Assembly (NCBI RefSeq): GCF_002242805.1
Contig: NZ_MCGQ01000039.1
Coordinates: forward strand, 1-64,000
Length of the DNA: 64,000 nucleotides
Reading direction: 5' to 3'
Origin: Streptomyces diastatochromogenes
GTDB taxonomy: Bacteria; Actinomycetota; Actinomycetes; Streptomycetales; Streptomycetaceae
Shown here: positions 63,580-64,000 of the stretch, piece after piece
How the letters are laid out: every line of letters starts with the position of its first letter
Numbering within the stretch: position 1 is the first letter of the stretch
Notes under the pieces: model-generated
What the model was told of the DNA's origin: nothing
The model's database searches: none
The model's input: only the letters and a program-made list of their open reading frames with translations
Made by a program: the position numbers and the translations under genes

Positions 63580-64000
63580 GCGGCGACCTCCGCACGAGCC
63601 GACGTCGGCCACCCCGGTGTCGTGAGGATGAGCCCGTCCTGCCGCACCAGCCGGGCCGGCAGCCCGAGCCGGGTCAGCCAGCGCGGCGCCCCCTCCCCCT
63701 TCACCAGCGCCGCCGTGCTCGCCGCGTTCGCGTCCGCGCAGGTCGCAGCGGACACGGAGACCGTGCGCCAGGGGGTGCGGACGGGCAGTCCGGTGCGCGG
63801 GTCGACGATGTGGTGGAGGTCGTGGCCGCCGCGGCGCCAGCGGCGGGCGGTGGTGCCGGAGGTGGCGAGGCCGCCGTGGCGCAGGGCGACGGTGTCGTAC
63901 GAGCCCTGCGCGGGCGGTGGGCCGACCGGTCCCGTGACGTCCTGCACGCGGAGCTGCCAGCCGTCGGCCGGTACCTCGCCCGCGACGGCGGTGTCGCCGC
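63576..64000 (-). CDS. apbE: FAD:protein FMN transferase (partial, N-terminus off the window)
   Basis: The last ~140 codons of ApbE, which attaches FMN covalently to Thr of exported flavoproteins. GDTAVAGEVPADGWQLRVQD at the window edge, then SGTTARRWRRGGHDLHHIVD with the usual DPRTG, and SAATCADANAASTAALV, all family motifs. The gene continues beyond 64000. Its presence predicts an FMN-binding-domain partner, probably just outside the window. Confidence 0.92.
   Translation of the reverse strand, partial: GDTAVAGEVPADGWQLRVQDVTGPVGPPPAQGSYDTVALRHGGLATSGTTARRWRRGGHDLHHIVDPRTGLPVRTPWRTVSVSAATCADANAASTAALVKGEGAPRWLTRLGLPARLVRQDGLILTTPGWPTSARAEVAA

Overview
The window is a high-GC actinobacterial chromosome segment, almost certainly Streptomyces. 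The evidence is codon use with G or C in nearly every third position, frequent GTG and TTG starts, strong GC hairpins without T-tracts, and a gene order matching, from memory, the SCO5745-SCO5695 interval of S. coelicolor. Only the last gene (apbE) runs off an edge. I see no tRNA, rRNA, CRISPR array or intact mobile element.

Left block (1-10.9 kb): housekeeping genes, mostly on the minus strand. These are thyX, dapA and rnj (thymidylate, lysine/peptidoglycan precursor, RNA decay), then the rpsO-pnp-M16 peptidase-dapB-membrane protein run. The rpsO-pnp spacer carries a large hairpin. Two small plus-strand membrane genes and a DUF397 gene lie between.

Centre (11.0-47.2 kb): one large type VII secretion (T7SS/ESX) locus. 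Core genes are eccD, eccC, esxA/esxB, two mycosins, eccB, eccE and an EspI-like ATPase; I see no EccA. Between them lie two receptor-like Ser/Thr kinases with PQQ-type propellers, a kinase-fold protein that has lost its catalytic residues, and four pairs of a small helical WXG-type protein with a second protein. One pair is EsxA/EsxB; in the other three the partner is a large multidomain protein. The 26.9-38 kb part is the variable, eroding core. It holds unrecognised secreted or membrane proteins, a decayed mycosin C-terminus, a decayed kinase fragment and a truncated IS5-type transposase. Three genes there seem to be transcribed without leaders.

Right block (47.3-64 kb): ribF, a 1203-aa trypsin-fold/STAND-ATPase fusion with a non-canonical protease triad, and the conserved rimP-nusA-ylxR-infB-DUF503-rbfA-truB translation operon. 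A Tat lipoprotein/ferritin-like pair and a degenerate aminoglycoside-phosphotransferase-like protein follow. The window ends in a tightly overlapping minus-strand redox operon (apbE, cytochrome-b-like membrane protein, NuoF-like protein, ferredoxin) that looks like a flavin-based electron transfer module.

How they fit: EccB, C, D and E with mycosin should form the export machine and the WXG pairs its substrates. The kinases and EspI-like ATPase are plausible regulators. The remnants suggest that accessory modules are gained and lost around a stable core.
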